This document shows, piece by piece, positions 1 through 9,831 of a DNA stretch of 61,518 bases. Each line of letters begins with the position of its first letter. Position 1 is the stretch's first letter. The stretch is taken from positions 119,558 to 181,075 of the forward strand of contig NZ_LMLH01000004.1 in assembly GCF_001421885.1 (NCBI RefSeq). The letters are read 5' to 3'. Source of the stretch: Pseudomonas sp. Leaf48. GTDB lineage: Bacteria; Pseudomonadota; Gammaproteobacteria; Pseudomonadales; Pseudomonadaceae. Under the pieces are notes generated by a model. The model was not told the DNA's origin and made no database searches. It saw nothing but the letters and a program-made list of their open reading frames with translations. A program made the translations under genes and the position numbers.

Positions 1-493
1 AGCTCGCTCACCACGTCCCCAAGGTCGGTGACCTCATAGATATCGCCCTCCCAGCGTATAGCTCGCGAGCGAGGTCCAGACCGTGTCGCTGCCGGCACCG
101 GCAAGCTCGCTCACCACGTCCCCAAGGTCGGTGACCTCATAGATATCGCTGCCAGTACCGCCGACCATCGTGTCGGCACCGCCGCCGCCGATGAGGACAT
201 CGTTCCCAGCACCACCCACGATCGTGTTGGCCAGCGCGTTGCCACCGGCCACAAAGTTGCCGATGCCACCGAAATACAGATTCTCGACATTGGCTCCCAG
301 CGTATAGCTCGCGAGCGAGGTCCAGACCGTGTCGCTGCCGGCACCGGCAAGCTCGCTCACCACGTCCCCAAGGTCGGTGACCTCATAGATACCTCCCAGC
401 GTATAGCTCGCGAGCGAGGTCCAGACCGTGTCGCTGCCGGCACCGGCAAGCTCGCTCACCACGTCCCCAAGGTCGGTGACCTCATAGATATCG
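1..493. repeat. Identical 98-bp repeats in the 3' part of the RTX peroxidase gene
   Basis: By eye, three identical 98-bp copies lie at 48-145, 294-391 and 393-490, and a fourth partial copy at 1-42. Each encodes the unit beginning IYEVTDLGDVVSEL and ending SYTLG. Copies 294-391 and 393-490 are separated by one base (99-bp step, in frame). The step from the partial copy to 48-145 is 103 bp, which breaks the frame and creates the stop at 34-36. Confidence 0.85.
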
Positions 494-3400
494 CCGCCGG
501 CACCGCCGGCCATCGTATCGGCACCACCACCGCCGATGAGAATGTCATCGCCCGCGTCACCATTGAGGATATCGTCACCGCCCAAGCCACGCAGTAAGTC
601 GTTGCCCGCACCTCCGCTGGCTACGTCGTTGCCTGCCGTGCCGATCCATATGTCTGCACCGGCGGTACCCACAAACACTTCACCGACGGCCACCAGGTCA
701 GAAGGGTCCGACGCAATGCTTTCGGCCACACCGAAGTCATCCACGTAACTGACTACCACCCGCACCTGATTACCCACCTGAGCCAGGCCAAGCGTGAACG
801 TGCTGGCTGTGGCTCCGGGGATGTTGACGAAAATCACCCCGTTGGTCGCCTGCCACTGGAAGGTGAACTGCGGATTGCTGAGGCCATCAATGTCGATGAT
901 GCTCGACGTATCAGCGGTCAACACCTGGTTCAACACCAGAGCCCCATTGACGGTCGGCCCTGCGGTCGGCGCGTTGTTCGCCGACGAGTCGACAATCTCC
1001 AGCGTACCCGCGCCATCCTGATACACCGCCCGCACGCGGATGTTCTGACCCGCGACATCATCAGTCACCAGGAAGGTGGCGCCTGTCGCCCGCGATGCCT
1101 CGCCTGCGGCGACAACGGTGATGTCTTCATAGACGCCCGAGCCGGCAACGGTTTCGGCTTGCCAGTAGTAAGCCATCGCACCGGTAACTGCTCCGGTCGG
1201 ATTGGCCCCGCTTGCGTTGTCCGCATCGCGTATTGACCGACCGCTGACCCGCAATAGCTGACCGGCGACAGGCGAGTCTTCACGTAAGCCGGTGACCGCA
1301 TCAAGGATTCCCAGACGACCCGAAAGGTCATTGTTTACGCCGCTCCCTGCTCCAGTCACCGTTGCCTGGTCAGCGAACTGCAGACGCTCGATCCCCGTCA
1401 GGCGATCGACGCCATCACGCCCAGCCACCAGGTCGGTCACGATGACGGCGTTGCCTTCGACAGAGACGCTGTACTCCGACATATTCCCGGAGTACAGCGC
1501 AGTGTCGAAGTTGTCAGTGCCGGTCAGAATCTCCCGCACGATGACCAGTTGGCCAGGGTTGTAGGTACCATTCACCATCAGTGGCACCAACGGCTCCATG
1601 CTGTTGAACGTGGCGATTTCCGCGCCAGTGCCATCAATGTTGGCCCGTACGCTGATGCGAACGTTCAGCCACTTGTCACCATCGATGATGTCGTCACCAC
1701 CGCGACCTTCGATAAGGTCACTGCCGCTGCCACCGAGTATGATGTTGCCGCCATCGAAGAACGTCGCTCCGGCTGGTAGCAGATCCGCAAGACCGTCGAT
1801 CAGGCTGATGTTGGTCAGCACGCTGCCGGTTGCACCCGCGGTAGCCATAGCGGCGGCATCTACGCTATCACCGCGCAGGAAGTCCCCATGCGCCGAGCCC
1901 GACAGACCTTCCATGATGTCGAAACGCACCAGCGTCGAGGCGCCCGATCCAGGAACCGGCGGTACATCGAAAAAGCGATCGCTGAAATCGATGGACACGC
2001 CTTGGGCGAGCCCCTTGAAGGTCGCCCAGTCAAAGCCGGAGCCACCGATATAGCGGTCACCGAAGCCGAGACTGCCGACCATGATGTCGTCGCCGCCTTC
2101 GCCGTTGAACTTGTCGTTTTCGCTACCACCGATGTAGACATCGTGGCCGATGATCGGGTCGTTGCCGAGCGGGTCGAAGTTGTCGCCAGGTGCACCGTCC
2201 GAAGTACCCTTCTCGATCCAGTCGTGACCTTCGTTACCCATGTCCTGTTCGTTGGCTTTGCTGCCCAGGATGAAGTCATTGCCCTGGCCACCAATGGCCT
2301 CGGAGGCGTCCTCACCGGTCACGATGAAGTCATTGCCGAAGCCGCCAATGATCAGGTTGACGCCGTTACCGCCATGCAGCACGTCGTTGCCGTCGCCACC
2401 CTGGATATTATCGTCACCGCCAGTGTCGGTGATGATGTCGTCGCCGGCACCACCGCGCAGTTGGTCGTTGCCGTCACCACCTTCGATGCGATCGTTGCCA
2501 CCATCACCCCAGATTGTGTCATCGCCCTCACTGGCGATGAGGATGTCTGCGTTGTCGGTGCCACCCAGCACGATATGTTGATCACCGGTGTACCGGATGT
2601 AGTTGGTATCCGCCCCCGCTGTCAGCGGGTTGTCGCGGAACACCACTTGCGCATTGTTCGGACCACGCGGATCGACGGCGCCAAGGTCATCGTTGAATTG
2701 CTTGGTCTGGTCCACTTCCAGATAGTACCCGGGGTCCGAGAACACCAGGCCCGGCAAGTGCGTGGCCGAGGAGTTGGCCATGATCAGCTTGGCGAACGAG
2801 TTGCTTTCAAGTTCCGCATTCAACGACAGGCCAGAGGTGCGCTCCAAGTAGTAGAAGCGGTCGGCGTCCTGCAGTTTTTCCATCTGGTTTTCGAACACGA
2901 AGTTGAAGGTCGAGCCGAGCATGCCGCCGAACGGGGTTTTTTGTTCGGCCAGGCCGCCGATCCACATGTCGATGGCATCGACACCCGTAATCGTGACATT
3001 CCTCAGGTCGTCGGCCGTGCCCGCTACGTTATCCCTGCCGGGCAGCGTCACGTTGGCATAGGCACCGGTGCTGTTGAGGAAGTCAAGGCGGTCAGCCGGC
3101 GAACCAGTACCTCCTAATACCAGGGCCAAGGCTGCAGCGCGCTTGCCATCCAGCGTGGTCGCCAAAGTGATCGTGCTATGCGTGCCATAGGCCGCGATGA
3201 AGTTGATCAACGACTCCGGATGTTTGAGGTGCTGCACCAGGTCGACCCAGCTGTTGTAGGGCTTGAGTTGGGTATCGCCGGTTTGGCTGTAGATGTCGCG
3301 GCGGAACGCATTGAGCGACGGAATCCCGACGTCGCGGCCACGGGCGATGTTGATCGCCGCCAGGTCGAGCGGCAGGCCAAGCAGGTTGTTACGCACCGCC

Positions 3401-6400
3401 TCGGTGACGAACTCGTCGAGTTCGTTACCGGCTTGGCGAGTCACCCCACGGATGATCGCACTGGTCGCTTCATCTGGCGTCAGGCCACTGGCGGCGTACT
3501 CCAGCGGATTGAGGAACGCCGCGATCAAGCCCAGTTGCTGATCAGGATCATTCGCGGCGCCAACCACATTGTAATTGGCGTCGAAACGATCAACGGTCTC
3601 GGTCAGCATCGAGTGGCCAAAGCGATAAACCACGTGGGCAAACTCGGCGACGATCGATGGGTCGAGGTCGACGTCATAGACCTGGGTCGGTGCGAAGAAC
3701 AGATCGACGTTAGGCTGGATGGTCCGCGCAAACTCCTCGAACACCAGGTGCTGATACTGCATCTCGGTACCGAACTTGGCAGCCTGGAACAAGCGCTCGC
3801 CATTCCACAACAGCGCATTGATCTCAGCCTGGCTGGTTGGCAACGCGGTCACCGGAGTGAGCAGCCACTCGTTGAGGAAGGCCAGGTCATTGGAATCGAG
3901 CACGGTGTCCTTGGTCTGTGCGACCAGCCGATTGTGCTCGGAGTGGAAGATCGCATGCACTGCGGTCAGGCCGATGTTTTCGTTGACCCGGCCGTCACCG
4001 GCGATGTAGTGCGCATCAAGCAGTTCGTTGTCGTAGGTCAGGTTGTTGCCGCCAGGGCCAACGGGCTGCGGATTGCCTGCAATGGCGTCTCCATCGGCCT
4101 GCAGAACCCCACCGACGACTACCGGTACGGCGTTGTGGGCGATGTCGTCGAGGAACGCATGGCCGGTGCGCACCGCATTCGTGAGGTTTACCGGGTTGGC
4201 CGGGTTGCCTTCGACAAGGGTAGTGCCGTCGTCGGCGGTGCCAGGAAGGCCGTCCGCCCCGTTGTTGACACGTATGACAACCTGCGGGAAGCCGTTCGGC
4301 CCCTTGATGAAGTTGCCATAGGCATCAGTCGCCAGCAGCGGACCGCTGGCGATGTCGGCGTCGGTCAGATTGATGCCGAGAATGTCACGGGCCTGAGCCT
4401 TGACCACAGCCCAGGTTGCCATGCCACCGATTTCGCTGTCGTCTGCCGTACCAAACGTGCCATCCGGCCCCAGGTTACGGTTAGTGATCAGATTGCCGGT
4501 CGCTACGGGGCCATTGGCGGTAAGCACATATCCACGCAGGAACACCTGGTGCGCCGGATGCGAGCTATAGGTCTGGTTTTGGTCCACGAACGGCGTGGTG
4601 GTGTTGGTATGCTCATGGATATCATCGGCATTGCCGAGAATGCCATCCGGCCCTGGCTGGTTGGTCGCGCGGGTCAGCACCATGAAGTTGGCGTTGCCGC
4701 CAGGCACGAACAGCGGATCATCCGGTTGCAGCGGGATGAATATGGTCCCTGAACCGCCTTTACTGACCAGGTCCAGACCATGATCGAAGAACTGCCCGAA
4801 GAAGGTCATCCAGCCGTTGAAGGGCGCAGATAACCCGGCATCCGCCGTGGTGTTCTCGAACAGGTACACATCGCGGTCGTCGGCAGTGCCGAACTGACCA
4901 TCCAGGCCGGGGCTGGCGACGATCTGTACGCCATCCTTGAGCACGTCGTCGTTACCCACCGCGCCGAAGTTAAGCCGACCGTCCGCACCCGCGTTGTAAG
5001 CGGCGGCATAGGCCGCCGGGTTGTTCGACGTCTGGTCGACGAGCAGGTTACTGATGGCGCGCGGCTGCGAGTCAAACACTGAGCCGCTGGTCTGCTGATA
5101 CGACGACCCCGGAATGGCTGGCGAGCCGGGGCCGAAGAAACCGGCAGGAGCCCCTTGCGCTGGATTGAAGACCGGATCGGTCAGGCGCGGAAAGGTGTTA
5201 TCGGCGGCACCGAAACCGGTGTTGTTGGTGCCGTTGATATTCAGCAGGTTGTTGTTCGACCCGTCCACCGAACGCAGGCCCAACGGCGCGCGGATATTCG
5301 GGATCAGCGAGAGGATGTCCTGACCGGCCGCATTAGCCTCGGCAATCCTGATCTGGTCAAGGATGAAGTTGAGGTCGGAGCGGACCATGTTCAGGCCCGG
5401 GCCACCCTCGGTGGCATCGACTACCGGAGTCTGCGCTGTCGGCACAACTGGTGCGCCGTCAGCCACTATGCCAGTCGGTTGCGAGAACACGATTTCAGTC
5501 GTGCCATGACCATCCTGGTAGATCGCCTTGACCCGCAACGACAGCCCGGCGAGGTCAGGAGAGACCTTGAACGAAGTGCCGTCGGCGCTCTGGAACGCCA
5601 GGTCGCCGGCTGGTAACAGGATGATGTCCTCGAATACGCCGGTGCCTGGAGTTGCCTCGAACTGCCAATAGTAGGACACCGATGAGTTATTTAGCGTGCC
5701 CAGCGGATTACCCGCCGCGATGTTGTCGGCATCGCGCAATGCGGCCACGTTGACGGTCAGCGTGTCGCCCACCCTGATCGGCCCGCCGTTTCCATCGGTG
5801 ATGGCCGGCCTGCCAACCGGTTCGGCATTGAGCCCCGGCACCAGCACTTGCTGGTTATCGGCAAACTGCAGGCGTTCGATATGCAGCAGCGTATCGGTGC
5901 CGTCGCGACCCGCTACGGAATCGGTCACCGTCCAGACATCGTCTGTCACATCGAGCGTGCCGCGGGTGTCACGATTAACCGTGTACTCGTCCTCGACCCC
6001 GGAGAAAATGGCGGTGTCGAAGGCCTCCCCGCCCGTCGAGGTGCCGGGCAGGATCTCCCGCACGGCCTTGAGCTGACCAGGGTTATAGGTGCCGTTCAGC
6101 ATGAACGGGATCATATCGACCATGCTGTCGAAGCTGGCAACCTCTGGACCGGTATGGTTGACGTCGCCAGGGGCATAAACGGCAATCCTGACGTTGATCC
6201 ATTTGTCGCCATCGATCAGGTCATCGCCACCACGACCCTCGATCAGGTCGCTGCCATTGCCGCCGAGGATAATGTTGCCCGTAGCAAAGCCAGTGGTCGG
6301 CAATCCTGCATCGGCGAGAAACTGAGCCAGTCCGCGGATCAACGCCACGTTGGTCAACGCACTGCCCGTGGCACCGCCGTGGTTGATGATAGTGTCCGCA

Positions 6401-9400
6401 TCAACGTCATCGCCCCTGAGCACATCGCCAAAGCTCGAACCGGACAAACCTTCGACCTCGGCAAAACGGTCGAGAATCGAGGCCGGCGAAGCGCCGACCG
6501 GGTTGAACACTCCGGTGTTCTGGTTTGGCGCATTACCGTGTGGCTGCGCCAGCGCGGCCAGGCTCAGGTCAGCCGTGATGCCGAATTTGTCATTTTTGTA
6601 GGTCACCCAGTCGAAACCGGACATGCCGTCCATCTTGTCCTGGGCATCACTGCCGGTAAAGATGTCATCGCCGCCCTCGCCGATCATTTCGTCGAAGCCG
6701 GGACCACCGACAAAGATGTCGTTGCCGATCACGTCGTCATTGTTCAACGGCGAAGCGTTATCGCCAGGCGCACCGTCCTGGGTGCCCATCTCGATCCAGT
6801 CATCGCCTTCGCCACCGGTAGCTGGCAGGTTGGTCTTGGCACCCAGGATAAAGTCGTCACCCTGGCCGCCGAAGGTAAGGGAAATGTCTTCGGTGGTGAT
6901 GATGAAGTCCTGGCCGTCGCCACCCAGAATCAGGTTGCCAGCTGCCAGCATGCTGCCAGCCACGATCACATCGTTGCCGTCATTACCCTCCAGACGGTTG
7001 TCGCCGAACGAGTCGGAAATGATGTCATCGCCCGCGCCGCCCAGTACCGCATCGTTCCCGGCACCACCTTCGAGGCGGTCATTGCCGGCGTCGCCGTAAA
7101 GAGTGTCATCGCCTTCACCGGAAATGAGGATGTCATTGCCGGCGGTGCCGCCCAGGACGACGTGGTCTTCACCGGTATACTGCAGGTAATTGGTGTCCGG
7201 ACCTGCAGTGCCTGGGTTATTGCGGATCACCAGGGGCACGACTTCCACGCCGTTGATCATGATGCCACCGGTCGGATCGGCACTGCCGTTGGCGCCAAGC
7301 CCGGTGAACTGATCGGCCTGATTCACTTCAAGGGTAAAGGTCGGAGTCAGGAACACGGTGTTCGACAGGTGGGTGATGTCGCTATTGAGCATCATCAGCT
7401 TGGCAAAGGAGTTGTTTTCCAGCTCGGTGCCGAAATTCAGGCCTGCGACACGCGACAGGTAGTAGAAGCGGTCGCCGTTCTGCAATGCCTCCATCTGGGT
7501 TTCAAACACGAAGTTGAAAGTCGAGCCGAGCATGCCGCCGAACGGCATTTTCTGCTCGGCGAGGCCACCGACCCAGAAGTCGATGTCGTCCAGACCGGTG
7601 ATCGTCACGCCCGATTGCGCTATGTTGGCCCAGGCACCGGTGCTGTTAAGGAAGTCCAGACGGTCAGCAGGCGAACCAGCGCCATTGAATACCAGCGCAA
7701 AGGCTGCAGCGCGTTTTTCTGACAGCGTTGTCGCCCCGGTAATAGAACCGTGGGTACCATAGGCAGCGATAAAGTTGACCAACGACTCGGGGTGCTTGAG
7801 GTTATCCACCAAGTCAGCCCAACTGTTGTAGGGCTTGAGTTGGCTGTCGCCAGTTGATGCGAAGAACTCACGACGCGCCTCGTTCAACGTGGGGATGCCG
7901 GTGTCGCGACCACGCGCCAGATTCAGCGCTGGCAAATCGAGCGGCAGGCCGAGCAGATTATTGCGCAACGCTTCGGTGACAAACTCGTCGATCTCGTTGC
8001 CCAACTGACGGGTCACCCCGCGAATGATCGCCCCTGCGGCTTCGTCCGAAGTCGCCCCGCTGCCGGCAAACGCCAGTGGGTTGAGGAAGGCTGCGATCAG
8101 ACCCATTTGCGAGTCCGGGTTGTTGGGGTCAGTGAGCAGCGGATTGAACTCAGGGTCGAAGCGATCGACGGTTTCAGTCAGCATCGAGTGGCCGAAGCGA
8201 TACACCACGTGGGCGAACTCGGCGAGGATGGCCGGGTTGATCGAAGTGTCATACCCGTTAGGTGCCAGAAATTCGTCGATCTGTGGCTGAACGGTCCGCC
8301 CGAACTCCTCGAACACCAGGTGCTGATACTGCATCTCGGTGCCGAACTTGGCGGCCTGGAACAGGCGTTCGCCGTCCCACACCAACGCCGCGATACCGGC
8401 GGGTGTAGTCGGTATTGCGGCTACGTCGTTCACCAGCCACTCATTGAGGAAGGCCAGATCGCCGGAAGCAAGGATGGTGTCCTTGGATTGCTGGACCAGG
8501 CGGTTGTGCTCGGAGTGGAACACATGGTGCACGGCAGTCAGGCCGATGTTCTCGTTGACCCGGCCGTCACCGGCAATGTAGTGAGCGTCGAGCAGTTCGT
8601 TGTCATAGGTCAGGTTATTGCCGCCAGGGCCAACTGGCTGCGCATTCCCTGTCAGGGCGTCACCATCGGCCTGCAGAACCCCGCCCACGACTACCGGCGC
8701 AGCATTATGGGCAATGTCGTCGAGGAAGGCATGTCCGGTGCTCACGGCGTTGGCCAGACTGATGGGAGCAGTCCGGTTGCCTTCCACCAGTACAGTGAGG
8801 TCATCAGCAGTACCGGCGATACCGTCAGCACCGTTACCGACGCGTACTACTACCTGCGGCATGCCACTCGGCCCGCGGATGAAGTTGCCATACGCATCGG
8901 TCGCCAGCAGAGGCACGTTGTGCACATCGGCGTCGGTCAGATTGATACCGAGAATGTCACGGGCTTGGGCCTTGACCACTGCCCAAGTCGCCATACCATC
9001 GCCGGCACCATCATCGGCGGTGCCGAACCGGCCATCGGCGCCGAGAGTGCGGTTGGTAATCAGGCGCCCGGTTGCAACAGGGTCACCTGCCGCATCGAGG
9101 ACGTACTCCCGTAGGAACACCTGGTGCGACGGGTGCGAGCTGTAGGTTTGGCTCTGGTCTACGAACGGCGAAGTGGTGTTGGGCTGGCCATCATCGGCAG
9201 TGCCTACCAGGCCGTCGGCGCCGGCAGTTCGCACTGCACGTGACAGCACCATGAAATTGGTCGGACTACCCAATACGTACAACGGATCGTCCGGCTGCAG
9301 CGGAATAAATACGATGGAGGTACTGCTCTTGGTAACCAGGTCGAGGCCGTGGTCGAAAAACTGACCGAAGAAGGTCATCCACGAGTTGAAGCCGGCGGTC

Positions 9401-9831
9401 AGGCCGACGTCCGGCGACTCGTTGGGCATGAAGAACACATCCTTGTCGTCAGCTGTGCCAAAAATGCCATCCAGACCGGGGCTGATCACCGGGGCGGCAC
9501 CACCATTAGCCGCCACCGCTGCCGGGTTGTTGGCGGTCTGGTCAGAGATCAGGTTACTGATAATCCGTGGCTGCGCGTCGAATACATCTCCTGTCCCGGC
9601 GTAATCCCCTTGAAACGAGGGGTCAAGCAGGCGCACGAAGGAATTGTCCGCAGCGCCGTACTCGCTTTGCCCGGCCACCAGGTTGTTGAAGCTGCCATCA
9701 ACGGTGCGCAGACCGAATGGCACCTGAGTATTGGGAAGCAAATCACTGAGACTGGCGCCGTCGGCATGCGCTTCTGCGATAAAGATTTGCTTGAGGATGA
9801 ACTCCAGGTCCGACTGATTGAAATTGGCCAT
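34..9831 (-). CDS. Giant RTX protein with two animal-type heme peroxidase modules (PehA-like), 3' end disrupted at window edge
   Basis: This is a 3265-residue protein read leftward, probably exported by the adjacent type I system and active as a secreted, calcium-dependent heme peroxidase. I chose ATG 9831 (MANFNQSDLE) because GAGGG lies about 10 nt upstream; an in-frame start 60 nt further up lacks this. Module 1 (about residues 1-880) has the distal motif GQFFDHG (His161), GDGRVNEN (Arg424, Glu427) and YRFGHSM (proximal His548). Module 2 (from about 1481) repeats all three (His1684, Arg1948, Glu1951, His2073). Each peroxidase module is followed by GGxGxDxxx RTX nonapeptides. A further Ig-like segment and a third RTX block end the protein. 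About nine DGxxGTADD inserts lie inside the peroxidase domains; these resemble the calcium motif reported for P. putida PehA (from memory). There is no N-terminal signal peptide, as expected for type I export. The last residues (GGRYL) come from a frame break in repeats, so the true C-terminus with the secretion signal probably lies outside the window. Confidence 0.85.
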   Translation of the reverse strand: MANFNQSDLEFILKQIFIAEAHADGASLSDLLPNTQVPFGLRTVDGSFNNLVAGQSEYGAADNSFVRLLDPSFQGDYAGTGDVFDAQPRIISNLISDQTANNPAAVAANGGAAPVISPGLDGIFGTADDKDVFFMPNESPDVGLTAGFNSWMTFFGQFFDHGLDLVTKSSTSIVFIPLQPDDPLYVLGSPTNFMVLSRAVRTAGADGLVGTADDGQPNTTSPFVDQSQTYSSHPSHQVFLREYVLDAAGDPVATGRLITNRTLGADGRFGTADDGAGDGMATWAVVKAQARDILGINLTDADVHNVPLLATDAYGNFIRGPSGMPQVVVRVGNGADGIAGTADDLTVLVEGNRTAPISLANAVSTGHAFLDDIAHNAAPVVVGGVLQADGDALTGNAQPVGPGGNNLTYDNELLDAHYIAGDGRVNENIGLTAVHHVFHSEHNRLVQQSKDTILASGDLAFLNEWLVNDVAAIPTTPAGIAALVWDGERLFQAAKFGTEMQYQHLVFEEFGRTVQPQIDEFLAPNGYDTSINPAILAEFAHVVYRFGHSMLTETVDRFDPEFNPLLTDPNNPDSQMGLIAAFLNPLAFAGSGATSDEAAGAIIRGVTRQLGNEIDEFVTEALRNNLLGLPLDLPALNLARGRDTGIPTLNEARREFFASTGDSQLKPYNSWADLVDNLKHPESLVNFIAAYGTHGSITGATTLSEKRAAAFALVFNGAGSPADRLDFLNSTGAWANIAQSGVTITGLDDIDFWVGGLAEQKMPFGGMLGSTFNFVFETQMEALQNGDRFYYLSRVAGLNFGTELENNSFAKLMMLNSDITHLSNTVFLTPTFTLEVNQADQFTGLGANGSADPTGGIMINGVEVVPLVIRNNPGTAGPDTNYLQYTGEDHVVLGGTAGNDILISGEGDDTLYGDAGNDRLEGGAGNDAVLGGAGDDIISDSFGDNRLEGNDGNDVIVAGSMLAAGNLILGGDGQDFIITTEDISLTFGGQGDDFILGAKTNLPATGGEGDDWIEMGTQDGAPGDNASPLNNDDVIGNDIFVGGPGFDEMIGEGGDDIFTGSDAQDKMDGMSGFDWVTYKNDKFGITADLSLAALAQPHGNAPNQNTGVFNPVGASPASILDRFAEVEGLSGSSFGDVLRGDDVDADTIINHGGATGSALTNVALIRGLAQFLADAGLPTTGFATGNIILGGNGSDLIEGRGGDDLIDGDKWINVRIAVYAPGDVNHTGPEVASFDSMVDMIPFMLNGTYNPGQLKAVREILPGTSTGGEAFDTAIFSGVEDEYTVNRDTRGTLDVTDDVWTVTDSVAGRDGTDTLLHIERLQFADNQQVLVPGLNAEPVGRPAITDGNGGPIRVGDTLTVNVAALRDADNIAAGNPLGTLNNSSVSYYWQFEATPGTGVFEDIILLPAGDLAFQSADGTSFKVSPDLAGLSLRVKAIYQDGHGTTEIVFSQPTGIVADGAPVVPTAQTPVVDATEGGPGLNMVRSDLNFILDQIRIAEANAAGQDILSLIPNIRAPLGLRSVDGSNNNLLNINGTNNTGFGAADNTFPRLTDPVFNPAQGAPAGFFGPGSPAIPGSSYQQTSGSVFDSQPRAISNLLVDQTSNNPAAYAAAYNAGADGRLNFGAVGNDDVLKDGVQIVASPGLDGQFGTADDRDVYLFENTTADAGLSAPFNGWMTFFGQFFDHGLDLVSKGGSGTIFIPLQPDDPLFVPGGNANFMVLTRATNQPGPDGILGNADDIHEHTNTTTPFVDQNQTYSSHPAHQVFLRGYVLTANGPVATGNLITNRNLGPDGTFGTADDSEIGGMATWAVVKAQARDILGINLTDADIASGPLLATDAYGNFIKGPNGFPQVVIRVNNGADGLPGTADDGTTLVEGNPANPVNLTNAVRTGHAFLDDIAHNAVPVVVGGVLQADGDAIAGNPQPVGPGGNNLTYDNELLDAHYIAGDGRVNENIGLTAVHAIFHSEHNRLVAQTKDTVLDSNDLAFLNEWLLTPVTALPTSQAEINALLWNGERLFQAAKFGTEMQYQHLVFEEFARTIQPNVDLFFAPTQVYDVDLDPSIVAEFAHVVYRFGHSMLTETVDRFDANYNVVGAANDPDQQLGLIAAFLNPLEYAASGLTPDEATSAIIRGVTRQAGNELDEFVTEAVRNNLLGLPLDLAAINIARGRDVGIPSLNAFRRDIYSQTGDTQLKPYNSWVDLVQHLKHPESLINFIAAYGTHSTITLATTLDGKRAAALALVLGGTGSPADRLDFLNSTGAYANVTLPGRDNVAGTADDLRNVTITGVDAIDMWIGGLAEQKTPFGGMLGSTFNFVFENQMEKLQDADRFYYLERTSGLSLNAELESNSFAKLIMANSSATHLPGLVFSDPGYYLEVDQTKQFNDDLGAVDPRGPNNAQVVFRDNPLTAGADTNYIRYTGDQHIVLGGTDNADILIASEGDDTIWGDGGNDRIEGGDGNDQLRGGAGDDIITDTGGDDNIQGGDGNDVLHGGNGVNLIIGGFGNDFIVTGEDASEAIGGQGNDFILGSKANEQDMGNEGHDWIEKGTSDGAPGDNFDPLGNDPIIGHDVYIGGSENDKFNGEGGDDIMVGSLGFGDRYIGGSGFDWATFKGLAQGVSIDFSDRFFDVPPVPGSGASTLVRFDIMEGLSGSAHGDFLRGDSVDAAAMATAGATGSVLTNISLIDGLADLLPAGATFFDGGNIILGGSGSDLIEGRGGDDIIDGDKWLNVRISVRANIDGTGAEIATFNSMEPLVPLMVNGTYNPGQLVIVREILTGTDNFDTALYSGNMSEYSVSVEGNAVIVTDLVAGRDGVDRLTGIERLQFADQATVTGAGSGVNNDLSGRLGILDAVTGLREDSPVAGQLLRVSGRSIRDADNASGANPTGAVTGAMAYYWQAETVAGSGVYEDITVVAAGEASRATGATFLVTDDVAGQNIRVRAVYQDGAGTLEIVDSSANNAPTAGPTVNGALVLNQVLTADTSSIIDIDGLSNPQFTFQWQATNGVIFVNIPGATASTFTLGLAQVGNQVRVVVSYVDDFGVAESIASDPSDLVAVGEVFVGTAGADIWIGTAGNDVASGGAGNDLLRGLGGDDILNGDAGDDILIGGGGADTMAGGAGGDIYEVTDLGDVVSELAGAGSDTVWTSLASYTLGGIYEVTDLGDVVSELAGAGSDTVWTSLASYTLGANVENLYFGGIGNFVAGGNALANTIVGGAGNDVLIGGGGADTMVGGTGSDIYEVTDLGDVVSELAGAGSDTVWTSLASYTLGGRYL

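Noticed and set aside
5848..7722. 624-residue open frame and several others antisense to the RTX peroxidase gene
   Set aside because: They follow the repeats of the RTX gene on the other strand, rich in Val, Ile and Asp by mirror of GGxGxD codons. No start signals.
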